From Mytilus galloprovincialis (Eukaryota; Mollusca; Bivalvia; Mytilida; Mytilidae): 64,000 bases of DNA. The stretch lies in the NCBI RefSeq assembly GCF_965363235.1, contig NC_134840.1, positions 90,346,416-90,410,415 of the forward strand, written 5' to 3'. Below are positions 12,010-25,484 of the stretch, piece after piece. How positions within the stretch are numbered: position 1 is the first letter of the stretch; the number at the start of each line of letters is the position of its first letter. A model generated the notes under the pieces. It did no database searches, was not told the DNA's origin, and saw nothing but the letters and a program-made list of their open reading frames with translations. Made by a program: the position numbers and the translations under genes.

Positions 12010-12230
12010 TTACAATAAAATTGAGAATGGAAATGGGGAATATACCAAAGAGACAACAACCCGACCATAGAAAAAAACAACAGCAGAAGGTCACCAACAG
12101 GTCTTCAATGTAGCGAGAAATTCCCGCACCCGGAGGCGTCCTTCAGCTGGCCCCTAAACAAATATATGCTAGTTCAATGATAATGAACGCCATACTAATT
12201 TCCAAATTGTACACAAGAAACTAAAATTAA
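12010..12230 (+). repeat. Dispersed repeat family E, copy 2
   Basis: GAGAATGGAAATGGGGAATA through CCCGCACCCGGAGGCGTCC to GAACGCCATACTAATTTCC aligns with 6184-6385, with substitutions and small indels expected of an old dispersed repeat. Confidence 0.75.
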
Positions 12231-15200
12231 AAATAATACAAGACTAACAAAGGATTGAATGCTTCTTTTTTTTTAATTTTAAAGAGTCATGAAAGCGTTG
12301 AAAGTGCGAATGTTTTTAGAATAGAGCCCTTCCACGATTCACATAGAAGGTGCTTCTGTCAACACTTCTTCATTCCGATGGAATTATACAAAGAAGTATA
12401 CAACACTTAATTAATTTTTGATATAAGTAATTGTATTTCATTATGAAGCAGTGATGCTTTTCTAGGTTATGACCATTTAAGATTTATTAAAGTGTAGTTG
12501 TTTACTCTGATGTCACATAAGTATTAAACGCAATTTACTTATATCAATACATATTTAAATACCAGAGAATGATTTTATATTGATTGAAATCTACACAGAG
12601 AAATCTATACATCAGACATAGATAATGGTTTGTTTTCACATGCAGAGAATCTGTATTGAACAAATATAGCATTGAGTAAGATTTAAGCTTTACGATCGTT
12701 TTATCGCTGAGAATTTAAACTCTCAGTGAGAAGTCCTTGATCTACGTTCGCAGACTCAATGTGTTGACATAACCGCCTTCTTGACCAATATATAATGAGA
12801 CAGTATACAATGGCGAAATGATCAGGGGTATCAATACTAACCCTCTAGTTATTTTTGATAACATATTTAGATCAATAACGGTGGCGTGGTTGAACTATGA
12901 GAGGTTTAAAGAGATGAAGAAGACCTTATTGGATTTCGGGTATTGAGGATATTTGTTCACTGGGCTGCTAAATGGAATTGTTGACAGGTGCAACAAAGCG
13001 TTTCAAGATAACGTTCATAGATTTGGTGATTTGAATGTTGTCAAGTGTGAACATCTACAATCAAAATCGTCGATATATGCATATTTGAATTTTTCCATCG
13101 CTGAAATATAAAAACTTGATTTCACGATTAAAAGTTTCAATGAAATATCGTACGAATTCCCGCCAATTACTGTATCATTAAGGTCATCTATTTTCTTTAA
13201 GCATTCATTCATATATCCTCTCATTCAGTTGAAACCATCATAGTTTAGATGGTATTTTCAATCATTTTATTACTTCCTGACGTGCCCAGCTAAAAAGTGA
13301 GCTATCATATATGGATTTGTCTCATAATCAACTGGATATGAATAATAGAGAATTAAAAATGCTGAAATCTAATATCTGATATTTGCCTTTTTGCTAAAAG
13401 ACGATAATAAATGCGACAGATAATACTTCACAAAAGACAGACAATTCAATGAACAACAACAAAAAAGAAAAAAAGAATAATGATAAACCCACTGGAAATC
13501 GTTGTGATCAATTTGCATATGCAGTCTTTGCTGTATACGAAACTCCCGTGTAGTTCCTAGTGGTAAAATGTAATGGCTTTACAAAATAGAACACTGATAT
13601 TATGTAACATGCATGCATATGTACTCTTTTGATATTTTATCAATAAAGTATTGAATAGGTAACATGAGAGCGCAAGCCAAACTATTTGGACATGTAACAA
13701 AATTGCAGATGCATAACGATATAAAGAAGTGCAGATGTGCATTCAGAAATGATATCAATTAACCTCTCGTTGCAGTTGATAAAGAATGACTTACTTGGAA
13801 CCGAAAATTGAGGAAGTAGCCTTCCTTAGAGTTGAAAAGTAGTGTGCTAAATATATTTTTCATGTTTATTGCTCTCTAATGCATTCAGGATGTAATTTTG
13901 AATTAGTGTGTGTTTACAGTTGTACAATACTGTAGATCAAGCATTATGAAATAGGAGTGACCGAAAAGGTAGACTAAGACAGTGGTGCTCCGGTGAGATA
14001 CCGTGCCAGAAAAAATAAATGATATAGCAACGATTGATGCAGAAAATTTGTTAACCTAGTTATATAGCCTTAAGAAGATGAATTCGTGTCAAGATTATGT
14101 TATTATATGATGGCATGGAGCGAGAAGAATTAAACCTATGATTAGACAACATAAACAAGAAATAAACCATCTAACCGATTAATGTTACTCCATTTGCTAT
14201 TGTAATAATTGTTATAATTAGCCTACTTGTGAAACCTAGACAATCGTTTTCAGGTGAATAATTCGTGGACAGATCCCTTCATGGGTGAAATGACCAATAA
14301 CCTCCAGCTACATTTAAAAAACTTCTTCCATGGGATAGGCATATTGTGTTAATCTGGTATGGGTAAGTGATCATTCATGGATTCAACTACCCCCTAGTTT
14401 CTCGACAGTGGAAGTTCATTCTTAAATAAAATGACTTTGTACAAGATAATATCATTGCATTAAAATTCATAAAATTATTACCCTAACCACAATAGTCCAA
14501 ATTAATTAAAGGACATTAAAAATACAGCGTATCAGATATCCTAAGATTTACCTAGTGTAGAAAAATATAAAGCCTATGTTTTTTTTAAATTTTAGTATTC
14601 ATTTATAGCGCTACGTCCATCTCGTGCTGACAACTGATAAATAACCTGTCGAGGTAATATACAACTTTAATTTATTATTTTTGTGCATTTTTGTGTTCCA
14701 TAAGTGAAGAATAATTATACCAGTGTGTGTGCTAATAAAAAAAAGTACAGGTCTTATATGATGTTTTATAATATTTAGGACCTTATGTAAACCAGATATT
14801 TTCACTTAGATACTGCATAGTTATAAGATGTATGATTTTCGGATTTGATTTTGTTTAGATAAATCAAATATAACATGTTTCCACAAGATTACTTAAGTAT
14901 GCAAGTCTTTATCTACATCACATTAATTTTCTTGCTTACTAATCGTTGCAGCAAAATTAGTGTTGTCTTGTCAAATAAACACACATTTCTTGTCAAGCTG
15001 CACCTACTAATCGTTGTACGCCAGAAACAGACCACCTTTACGTGGAAACTTCCAATGTTTGCAGTGTTGATAGATTATCACAGAACTATAAATAACATTA
15101 CATGCAGGATATACTTCAATCACATAGTAACCCATATACAGAAAGCACCAAAAGACATTTATAAAAAAAAAATGGTCTAGACCATCTTCGTCTTAAGACG

Positions 15201-15261
15201 TCTAAAAGTTAAAAAAAAAAAGTTTAAAACGTGACACATGATGTGAAAAGCAAAACTGCAG
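12231..15261. other. Intergenic, no gene seen
   Basis: Only chance frames were found, the longest about 100 codons at 14875-15180 (hydrophobic then basic, no recognisable domain). A near-palindrome CTGAGAATTTAAACTCTCAG lies around 12709-12728. No repeat was recognised. Confidence 0.35.
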
Positions 15262-15480
15262 ATATGATTGCCAAATGAGACAACTATCCATCAAATGTCC
15301 AAGGAAAATGATTTGATCGATAAAGGGTTACCATATAAAGGGACCTTATGCCATACGCTATATCAGATGACAAAATGTGAAACAATTGAAAAAGAAAAAC
15401 AACGGCATGTTCTTGTCAGAAAAGGCTTGCCTAAGCAAATCATTTTTGGCATAAACACGATTGATAGAAATTAAAACGAC
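15262..15480 (+). repeat. Diverged dispersed repeat, reverse-type relative of family A
   Basis: ATGAGACAACTATCCATCAA, ATACGCTATATCAGATGACA and CAACGGCATGTTC recall the reverse strand of the family A dispersed repeats (compare GACAATGAGACAACTCTCTA at 17530). The 68-codon frame across it is therefore not a gene. Confidence 0.5.
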
Positions 15481-16729
15481 AAACAGAACAGGCGAAGAAG
15501 TACTTGCAGTTACTGAAAAGACTAGTTTATAGACTTATTATAATAAATGAAAAACTATTTTTTCCGGACTATTTTCACCTTCAAAATTTTCGAGACGTTC
15601 TTAGCAGTTTAAGAAAATTATGACCTTGTGCAAGAATCGACTAAATGCAGGACCTTAAATGGGGTCACTGGAAAGCAATTTAGTTATGCCTGGAACTATT
15701 AAAAATTATTTCAAATATCTTACTACATTGATAACCATTTAGAAGACGTTTAATAAAAGAACCAACATTAAGTGACTTATCAAAGGAATTTTACTCTAAA
15801 ATGTCCTTTGCTTGTTACAAAAAAAACCTGATAGATGACAATACATTAATCTTTTCTGAAATCAGTTTTTGAAAACCTGTAATATTCAGAAACGAGTAAT
15901 TCAAAGATAATGCGTTTAAATGGTTCGTTTATTTTTGTAAGACAGAAGGGTATTCGAAAGGCTTACCTAGTGTGATATTTCAACAACCGGATATACTTGT
16001 CTAATGTTGCGTAGTTTTAAAAAATATAAGATGATATTTAAAAATTACGTGATATATTTTGACTGAATTCTTCAAATAAGACGATTTTTATATCGTAGTT
16101 AAATCGCAATTAATTTTTAACGGATTCATTACCTGGTTTTTATTTAGATTTCAACTAAAGCTATAGTTGTCAACATTGGGATAGAAATTAACCTTAAAAA
16201 CATATGAGTTGACTGTTTTTTCTATTGGGTTCTTATTGCTTAATCATTCATCTTCTATGGATGTGTTATGTGCTGTGTATTTCATTCTTTTTTTCCCCAT
16301 CGATTTGTCCCCTCCTTCAAATTCTGTTATTGATTACTCCTTGATATCCTCTGATTTAGGATTTTGATTACTTCTTGTTACTTCTTGTTATCATCTTACT
16401 TATAGTTTTTATTACTCCGTGATAGAATCTTGTATATGGTTTTTGATAACTTTCTGCTATGACCTCCTCTTGTATCGTCTTAACACTAATTTTGAGTAAT
16501 CTGGAAAAAGTTATAATTAATTGACTTAAAATGAATCTTATTCAAAATAAAGTCCAACTACAAAATTTAAAATGTACTTTTCTCAGAACAAAACAATACA
16601 AGACAGAGGAAGCTCCCGGTAAAAGTCTATGTCAATATATTCATTATTTTATGTTCCATAAACATCTTCTTTAATAGAGTACCACACATAGTAAACATAA
16701 AATTCATATAAAAGGTTCTATAATTACAG
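15481..16729. other. Intergenic, no gene seen
   Basis: AT-rich. A short imperfect tandem of TTACTTCTTG/TGATAT motifs lies around 16330-16450. Nothing else was supported. Confidence 0.4.
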
Positions 16730-17006
16730 ATCACAAGGGTTTTCATTATTTCTTTATGATTGCTCGGTTGATGTGTCTTCTGAAGATACCCGGCATGCCT
16801 CGATCATGTTATTTGATAAACTTGGAAAACTATCGAGTGAAACTATTTTGGACGACTTAAAAAAAGATCGAGTCATTCATCAATTGTTGCAGTATAAATA
16901 CAATATAAAGGCAAAGACGAAAGTATATACAGGTCTTCAATTTGTTTTTGTGTGTTCTCAAGTTTTTGACAGGTGTGAAAGGATAGAAAATCGTGACAAG
17001 GATTAA
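16730..17006 (+). CDS. Possible terminal exon or gene fragment, function unknown
   Basis: From an acceptor-like TTCTATAATTACAG ending at 16729, one frame stays open for about 91 codons to TAA at 17004-17006. The product is charged and looks amphipathic, with segments such as MLFDKLGKLSSETILDD followed by a Lys-rich helix-like stretch, unlike the hydrophobic chance ORFs nearby. I do not recognise a domain. It could be the last exon of an upstream gene, a gene relic, or chance. There is no in-frame ATG near the 5' end, so a single-exon gene starting here is unlikely. Confidence 0.25.
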
Positions 17007-17524
17007 TGAGAGTCTCCTGCAGTATGGTTTCACTATTACAACCTATTTCTCATCAATTGGTGAATGTTAATGCATTTCTAAATATATATAATTAGTAAAC
17101 AACACAAAATATTTTAATTGTACATTTTAATTCATGAAAATTATACATATCATTGTTTACATTAAAATGTATCTTTATAACCGTATGTTTTACATACCGG
17201 TATGTCGTTTATTTTCGTCCTCGTATAAAAACATGTTGGAATAAAGAGATTTCTGAAAAGTGTTCCTTTTTGAAGACATGGTATGATTTTAGCATTACGA
17301 CAGCTTTTTTAGATTATAGTTTTACTCAACTATGTTCTGCTTTCGATAGATGTTTAACATTAAGGTATAAAATGATAAATGCTGTAACGTATTGTTGTTC
17401 GTCATGGAGTTCACCCGAATTTAAGATTAAAAAAAAATAACATAAAAAATTAACAAATACTAGATGCTCTCCACTTGGGACCATTACAAGAGTGCGGCAT
17501 GTCAATATATATAAGAAGATGTGG
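17007..17524. other. Intergenic, no gene seen
   Basis: A 95-codon frame at 17153-17440 has no recognisable domain and ends in a poly-Lys run encoded by an A-rich tract, so I treat it as chance. Confidence 0.4.
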
Positions 17525-17765
17525 TATGAGTGACAATGAGACAACTCTCTATCGAAGTCACAATTTATAAAAGTAAACCATTATATGTCCAAACAGTCTT
17601 CAACACGGAGCCTTGGTTCAAACCGGGAAGCAAACTATAAAGGGTCCCAAAAATGACCAGGGTAAACTAATTCAAACAGGAAAACCAACGGTCTATACTC
17701 TATATAAAAAACGATGAACGAATAACACTAATAAACCACATCAACAAACGACAACTACTGAATAT
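17525..17765 (+). repeat. Dispersed repeat, reverse-type relative of family A
   Basis: GTGACAATGAGACAACTCTC, TTATAAAAGTAAACCATTAT, GTCTTCAACACGGAGCCTTG and AAACCACATCAACAAACGAC form a run I recognise as a very common mussel interspersed repeat. It abuts the following satellite. Confidence 0.7.
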
Positions 17766-17809
17766 CAGATTCCTAAAAGTCAGTTTAAAAGATTTCACAA
17801 AACTTTTTC

Positions 17810-19512
17810 AGAATGGAAGCACAACTTAAAACAACGATGTCTTCAAGCAAAGACAAGACAACTGCACTAACAGAATGTATAAATTGAAACATAAGTTACA
17901 AAAACAATATCCTCAAGGAAAGACAAAAGTGAAATAATCATAATACCGAACTCCGCGAGGAAAATTCAAAACGGAAAATCCCTAAGCAAATGGCAAAATC
18001 AAAATCTCAAACACTTCAAATAGATAGAAAAATTGAAAACAACACGTTTAATAATTTCTTGCGTCCGAAGCGCTTTTCTGGATTTACCTTCATCAGGAAC
18101 GCTCAAAGCCAAACATTTGAAATCCGAAGATGTATAAGTACCGAAACCGTTAAAGAGCTATATGTCAAAAGTATCTAAAATAAATAGCCAAATTCACCTG
18201 AAGCCAACTTTGCCTGAGGAAGTTGAAACCTTAGTTTCTTAATAACTTCAAAATTCATAAACGGACAATTTTAGTAAGGTTTGTTAAATCATGTCAGTAT
18301 CGAAGTACTTACTACTGAACAGTCGTACTGACAGAATGTATGAATGGAAACATAAGTAACAACAATGATATCCTCAAGCAAAGACAAAACAACTGCACCG
18401 ACAGAATGTAAATATGGAAAACAACGATATCACATCTTAAATTAAACGGTATATTCAATCATAAACAAACCTGCTGCACTAACGGAATGTATGAATTGAA
18501 ACACGATCAACAACAACGATATATTCAAGCTAAGACAGAACAGCTGCACTGACGGAATATATGAATTGAAACACCACTAAAAACAACGATGTCATCAAGC
18601 AAAACAAAACAACTGCATTGACATTATATATAAATGGAAACAACTACATTGACATTATCTATGAATGGAAACAACTGCATTGCCATTTTCTATAAATGGA
18701 AACATTTGTAACAACAACGATACCCTCAAGCAAGCACAAAATAGCTGTACTAACAGAATGTGTGAATTATAACACAACAACATAACGAAGCAAACAATAA
18801 ATATACTTACAGAATGGAAACACAACTTACAACAGCGATATCTTCAAGCAGAGACAAAACAGCTTCACTGGCGGCATTCATGAATGCAAAGACGGCATTC
18901 ATGAATGCTTTAATGAATGCTTCACTGACGGCATTCATTACTAACTAACATAACTAACAACAACCATATCCTCACGCAAAGACAAATCAACTTCACTGGC
19001 AGTAGTTAAGATCTGAAACACAACTAACAACAACGATATCCTCAAGCAAAGACAAAACAGCTCTACAAACAAAATGTATGAATGGAAGCACAACTAACAA
19101 CAACGGAATCATCATGCAAAGAAAAAAAGCTCTACAAACAAAGTGTATGAATTTAAGCACAACTAACAAACAACGGTATCATCAAGAATAGAAAAAAAAA
19201 CAGCTCTCCAAACAGAATGTATGAATGGAGCTTTTTTGTGGATAGTTGTCTCATTGGCAAGCATACCACATCTTCTCTTTTATACTAACTAACAACAACA
19301 GAATCATCATACAAAGACAAAAAAGCTGTACAAACAGAATTTAAGTATGGAAGCACAACTTACAAACAACGGTACCATCAAGAAAAGACAAAACAAATGT
19401 ACTAGCAGAATTTATGAATGGAGCATAACTAACAACAAAGATATAATTTATAAGTGAACACAAAACAGCTGCGTGGACAGAATGTTTGAATGGAAAGACA
19501 ACTAACAAAGGC
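17810..19512. repeat. Degenerate satellite, about 70- to 75-bp units
   Basis: The phrase ACAACGATATCCTCAAGCAA, followed by AGACAAAACAACTGCACT and GACAGAATGTATGAATGGAA, recurs about every 70-75 bp, for example near 17830, 17905, 18361, 18515, 18587, 18712, 18831, 18962, 19033, 19103, 19299 and 19364. Units are diverged, so the array is old. It is broken by other repeats at 18056-18250 and 19215-19285. Confidence 0.85.
18056..18250 (+). repeat. Dispersed repeat inserted in the satellite
   Basis: GCGTCCGAAGCGCTTTTCTG, then TTTACCTTCATCAGGAACGC, interrupts the satellite periodicity. A related fragment (GCATCCGAAGCTCTTTTTCT) occurs at 34363. This is a dispersed element of unknown class. Confidence 0.6.
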
Positions 19513-22184
19513 AAATAATATATTTTTTTAACTTAATTATAAAAATCATTACAGTAAGAAAATACCATATTTATTTATATTAAGGCAGGAATAAGAATAA
19601 TTTAAGCATATCAAATACACAAAAGTTTATTAATGAGTTTACGCAATTTAAGTATATGAACAAAAGAACTAAAGACATCTGCATGTTATTGATAGAAGGG
19701 GTTTATTTTTTGTTTCGTATTCGGGTTTCTCTATATAACTAATGAAACTTTCAAGATACATATATTAGATCAATATGAAACAATTTTGAACTGTAAATAC
19801 ATTGAAGAGAGCATATCGTTATATTAGGGGAAACTCTTTCACTAATGAATAGTTCTTTGTGTAGAAACATTTTACCAAACATTTATTTTATCTGGACCAA
19901 CTGATTATACATCATTTACATCTCATGTTCATCATGTTAACTCAGTTTTAACACAATATGCGACATCAGTCATATCATAGTCCTAAATTAGGTTTATCAA
20001 CAGGCTAATATTTCATAATTCATCATTTTCTTTTCTTTTCAGTAATGTTTTTTGTCTCCTTTATATTTGAAAAATGTTTCTTGTGAATAATTGATTTTTT
20101 TAAAGATAAATTTCTATCGTGGATTTCAAATTATAATTTAATCTCATTTTAAAAAATTAGAATACGTTGTCGTATAGCAAGGAGTCAGCTTACTGTTTTT
20201 GAATATATATTAAATGCAGGCTATATGAGTACGCAATGCGTAACTTAATAGTGCTCCTTTCGTATTTGGTTAGCGTTAAAGTATTTTGACAGTACATAAA
20301 TGAAAGTTAAAGATACATGCTTCATAAAGCATTAGACCGCAATTACGTTTAAAATGGAAAGGTTTACTTATCTGTATTTGAATAATAGCAGACCTAAGTG
20401 TCTAAATTTATTTTGTTTTCTACTTACATCGTGCTTTGTTTATAATAGACTAAAATCTGATGATTAAAATGTTCCAGTTGTTTTAAAAGAGTTTTAACTT
20501 CAGTTTGATAAGTTGTAACAAATATAAGACATACTACTTCAGCTTCTATTTAATGTAAGGTGTAAGTTTTAAATGTACAGTATTGAGGTTTGCCGTTTAG
20601 TATACGCCTACTAATTTTGAATTTGTTTTTGTAAGTTTTCACTGTTATATACACGGTACTGAAAAAAGACGTAAACTGACTTAGCATATATTGTTCTATC
20701 AAGTTTATAGTGTGTATATATGCAAAACCACACAAAAACAATAGAGGCAAACAACACACTTTAATATGATAGTCAAATAAACTAACACAAATTTGGTAAT
20801 CGAAACTTTCATACATGGTGTGTCGTTGAAAATAACGTTATGTGCTCCTTTGAGACATAGCTGTGAGAAACCTACTATCCCTCCCTCTTTTTGATGAATT
20901 CTTGTTTATGTTTTACATTGTTTTCCTCGGTCTTGTATTGCTCTTTGTTTATTTCTCTTTTCTCCAATACAAGAAACGATGAATCAGAAGTAACTTTACC
21001 AAAACAAAAAACAAATCCCATACAAAACAAACAAACCACGTAGGAAGAAAGAATCAAAATAACAAAACTACCAAACTCACAAGACGTAATAATGACACAC
21101 AAATGGGCATTACTTTGGAGGGTTTCGTGATGTTAAATATTTTGTTTTGTTTTGTGTGTCGTGTTTTGAAGCCTTTTATTTGTCTTTCATCGAGGTTTTT
21201 GTTTTCCACTGAGTATTTCCCATCCCCTTTAAACAGTAACCAGAAAGTAACCTAGTAAGTAATATTTACCAGGAACACTTTTTTGGCACAGGTAACAGCT
21301 ACAAAATGAAAATAAAAATCTAAAAAAAAAAAAAGCACATGCAGTTCATTGCACAACACCAATCTTGTTTTTATAAATTTTTTAATGCCATACCTTTTGT
21401 CAAAAACAAATTTTTATGTTGAAAATTATAAGGAATACACATGTTTCTTGAAGAGATTCATGACATACAAACGTAGGCGCTGACTCACAAACATTACATA
21501 ATAAACTCATCATAGATACCTAGATAAATTTTGTACTTACGCCAGACGTCTACAAACTCATCAGTGACGCTCGAATCCAAAAAAGTTAAAAAGGCCTATA
21601 AAAGTCTCTTTTTTTGTGAGTAAATCAATGTCAGTTGAAAAGAAGTTTTAACAACTAAAAGAACCACATGGAATGGCTAGCGAAATTTGGTTATCATGAT
21701 TGTTATTATAAATCGACAATAATACTCTTACGTGTGAGAAGAATGAAGTTGTGCCTCCAAAGAAAAAAAAAAAAAACAATCCCGGTCATTGTTTTTGAGT
21801 GTGCACTTTCTAATGTTCGCTTTGCTTTAAACTTAAGATAAACATGTCCAGCTTAAAACCATCAAAATTACTCAAGTGAACATTTTTATGAGTTAGATTA
21901 TGTTCGTATCATTAAGTTGTCAATTTTTTATCATGTCTCCCTTGCTTAAAAGTAAATTCATTTTCCATGGAATGAGTTAAGTTAAATCGTACGAAGTAAT
22001 TTTACATTTTTTCACTTCTTTAAGCGTATTCAGAGTAATGGGGGTCATTTTCATACAAAAAGGAGGGAAATCCAGTTAACTATAGAAATAAAAAGGTATA
22101 GTAGTATACTTCAACATGTATTATTAAGTTCTAGTATTCTTAATTGTAAAAGGTAAAATATAAAAAATACCAAACTCCAAGAAA
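19513..22184. other. Intergenic, no gene seen
   Basis: Long AT-rich stretch. Minus-strand frames at 20550-20816 and 20875-21102 are short, hydrophobic and lack recognisable domains. No repeat family was identified. Confidence 0.4.
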
Positions 22185-23282
22185 CAAGAGTGCACACGCT
22201 GAAATGTCTCGCCTCCTATACTAATCATTGATATTATGTTGATAGTCCTAAGTATAAAGCTAAGCTTTAATACAACTGTCACATAAACTTAACATTAACC
22301 AAGATAACAAAACAAAGACCAATGAACCTTGAAAATGAGGTCAAGGTCAGATGAACCATGCCAGGTAGACATGTACAGCTAACAATGCTTCTATACAACA
22401 TATATAGTTGACCTATTACTTATAGTTTAAGAAAAATAGACCAAAACACAAAAACTTTACACTGTGCAATGAACCGTGAAAATGAGGTCACGGTCAAATA
22501 AAACCTGCGGGACTAACATAAAGATCATAAAATATTTCCATACACCAAATATAGATGATCTATGGCATATAGTATTAGATAAAAAGACCAAAACTCAAAA
22601 ACTTAACTTTGACCACTGAACCATGAAAATGAGGTCAAGGTCACATGACATCTGCCCGCTAGATAGGTACACCTTACAATCATTCCATACAACAAATATA
22701 GTAGACCTATTTCATATACTATGAGAAAAACAGACCAAAACACAAAAATTTAACTATAACCACTGAACCATGAAAATGAGGTCAAGGTCAGATGACACCT
22801 GCCAGTTGGACATGTACACCTTACAGTCCTTCCATACACCGAATATACTAGCCCTATTGCTTGTAGTATCTGAGATATGGACTTGACCACCAAAACTTAA
22901 CCTTGTTCACTGATCTGTGAAATGAGGTCGAGGTCGAGTGAAAACTGTCTGACGGACACGAGGACCTTGCAGGGTACGCACATAACAAATATAGTTATCC
23001 TATGACTTATAATAAGAGAGAATTCAACATTACAAAAAAATTGAACTTTTTTTTCAAGTGGTCACTGAACCATGAAAATGAGGTCAAGGACATTGGACAT
23101 GTGAGTGACGGAAACTTCGTAACATGAGGCATCTATATACAAAGTATGAAGCATCCAGGTCTTTCACCTTCTAAAATATAAAGCTTTTCAGAAGTTACTT
23201 TACGCCGCCGTCGCCGCCGCCGCCGCCGCCGGATCACTATTCATATGTCGAGCTTTCTGCAACAAAAGTTACAGGCTCGACT
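22185..23282 (+). repeat. Dispersed element with a core of about six 150-bp repeats and a 3' hairpin
   Basis: It begins around AAGAGTGCACACGCTGAAAT, the same start as the copy at 55731. The phrase CATGAAAATGAGGTCAAGGT recurs near 22334, 22479, 22629, 22774, 22923 and 23075, a 145-152 bp period. The end carries a CCG-rich run, then a hairpin GTCGAGC...GCTCGAC (about 23248-23282) followed by CTAAAA. Central tandem repeats plus a terminal hairpin and CTRR-like end are features of nonautonomous Helitron/Helentron elements. I offer that as a hypothesis. It encodes no protein. Confidence 0.75.
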
Positions 23283-23424
23283 AAAATGACAGGTTATATG
23301 AACTGAGTGGCAATAAAAGCACAAGTCTAACACTTGCTTTTTAAAAAAATCTTTATTTAAAATGGTCATCTTTAAACAAACAAAAATTGAATATGAAAAT
23401 TTACAATTCCAACAATAGATAGTT

Positions 23425-23513
23425 AGCTAACACCGCCGCCGCCGCCGTAGCCACCGCCGAATCACTATCCCTATGTCGAGCTTTTTGCAACAAAAGTTGC
23501 AGGCTCGACAAAA
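23425..23513 (+). repeat. Second copy of the CCG-run and hairpin end
   Basis: A CCG-rich run, then ATCACTATCCCTATGTCGAG and GCAACAAAAGTTGCAGGCTC, repeats the 3' end of the preceding element (23200-23282) about 230 bp further on. Its inner stem CAACAAAAGTTG is perfect. Confidence 0.8.
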
Positions 23514-24755
23514 ATCATAACGGAAGGTTCCTTATCTAATGTCAAACTCAAAAGATCTAACGCATCAAACAAATGGAAAACAACTGTCGTATTCCTGACT
23601 TTGTTACTTTCCATTTTATTGAAGCTGTTCATATAAATAACCTGACTTGATACGTTAAAACTGCAGACCTTAATTATTTTTAAAACATTGGAAAGTTTAA
23701 GGATAATTAACATTAAGATGGTACCAAAGGAAATCTAGTTGGTAAGATTTGGTAAGAATAAAGGTAAAACTCTTCCTCTAAATGCATAGGGCATGCAACG
23801 ATTGAAGATCAATGGTTGAAATGTGAAAAACTGCACAAACCTAGAGAACTAGATATTTCGCTGTTGTAAAGGAAACACTTGGTTCAGAAAGATATTTTGT
23901 TCATGATCCTCTAAAACCTCTTAACAATAGCTCCATCGCCCAAACTATCGTCGCTTCCACTGTAATTGCTCTTTGGCCTAAAAATCTGAAAGAAGTGAAG
24001 CAAGCACATCCTGTTTACTCTTGATCAATTTGTGAGCAGACATGGGTAAATCAAGCAATAAAGCATTTTTGCACATTCAAAAAACAAATTAAAAAGAAGA
24101 AGGACAATCACAGACACAATCATAAATGATATATCTTCCGGAATGTTGGAGCATTCTAGAAGTATTTCCTTAATGCTTTAATGGAATTTCAACAAATATT
24201 GGTCAGCACACCCTTATAATTGGACAATTATTCCTAACATTTAGCGTTTCCCATGCATGTTTAACTTTCTTTTTGAAAATGAATTATCCTTAATTAATTT
24301 TAAAAAGCTAGACATTTTGCTTTTTTAATAAAAGCAATAATTACATTTTTACGGTATCAATAATTTTGGTAAATACATTTGACATGTTCAGTTGAAGGAG
24401 ATGATTTACGGATGTGTCAACTGACGTTTGTACCTCAGGTTATAGGTTCAACAGGTTTATATTGTATATTACTATTTTTAGACTGAACATATTAATTTAA
24501 AATCACAACGGTTCATGTGCACCACAATCGATCAATTTGCTAAAATGCAAATACTTATACACCAATTTTACAAAGTGTATGATTTATTTAAAAAATGAAA
24601 AAGGAAGAAATGGTTTGCAATGTACACATAAATGGTATTACATTAATAAACGATGTTTTTAGATAAACATCTCAGATGTTGTTGATTAGAACATTAACGG
24701 TTCTAATTTTGTTTTATCATAATTATAATAATAATGACAATTATAGCGTTTTTAC
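23514..24755. other. Intergenic, no gene seen
   Basis: AT-rich sequence with no supported coding frame. The minus-strand frame at 23471-23713 runs into the preceding repeat end and is not called. Confidence 0.4.
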
Positions 24756-25035
24756 ACATTTTTTTTAAATGTCCTGTACCAAGTCAGGAAAAATGGCAAT
24801 TTTTATCTCATAGTTTGTTTCTGTGTGGGTTGCATTGTCGTTTGGTTTTTTTTTGTTTGTTGCACTTTAGTCTTTCTGTTGTTTTGTTGATTTGTTGTTT
24901 TCTTCCTCTTATATTTGATGTGTTTCCATCAGTTTTAGTTTGTACACCGGATTTGTATTCTCTCAATCGATTTATGACTTTCGATTATCGGTATACCACT
25001 GTTGTCTTTATTTTACAGATTCACTATAGGTTGTG
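24756..25035 (+). repeat. Dispersed repeat family C, long copy
   Basis: AAATGTCCTGTACCAAGTCA, TTGCATTGTCGTTTGG, TTTGATGTGTTTCC and CTCTCAATCGATTTATGACT occur in this order. Parts recur at 25485-25636, 54115-54282 and 54283-54385. A 117-codon frame across it is a product of the repeat, not a gene. Confidence 0.8.
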
Positions 25036-25084
25036 GTTTTTTCCCCTGTCATTAACATGTGTTAATATAGAAAACGTCATAAGT

Positions 25085-25325
25085 TAAAAGAAAGGACATA
25101 TACCAAAGGGCAACCAAAAACCATAAGTCCGGTAAAACAGACAACACCATGGCCAAAGTTATAGCGAAAAACAACAGAAACAAAAACAATTTTCAATAGC
25201 ATAGCTTACTATGTGGTATGGATTTTTCTCTTTGCCCGGTGACCTAAAGTTGTTAACTTCTATGTCATTTTGTCTCTGGTGGAGAGCTATGTCATTGGTA
25301 AACATACCAAATCCTTCTTATTTAA
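25085..25325 (+). repeat. Dispersed repeat, composite with a family A tail
   Basis: AAAGGACATATACCAAAGGG begins a segment of mussel-type repeat. Its right part (25228-25325: TAAAGTTGTTAACTTCTATG, TATGTCATTGGTAAACATAC) matches the family A tail at 39066-39135. Confidence 0.6.
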
Positions 25326-25484
25326 ATATTTTCAAAGGAGTGACTTTAACTGTACTATCTGAAACTTACAATAGATAACCCATAATCTGTAATCGGTTAC
25401 CCTCTATCAAGGAAATCATGATAGAAAACATAAACCATTAAACATCAACTGGGAGATATATACACCTTATGCAGGCGCAGCTGG

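Noticed and set aside
14875-15180. 101-codon open frame with ATG
   Set aside because: AT-rich, no recognisable domain, ends in an A-run; best explained by chance.
24734-25087. 117-codon hydrophobic open frame
   Set aside because: Covers dispersed repeat family C; other copies of the repeat do not keep the frame.
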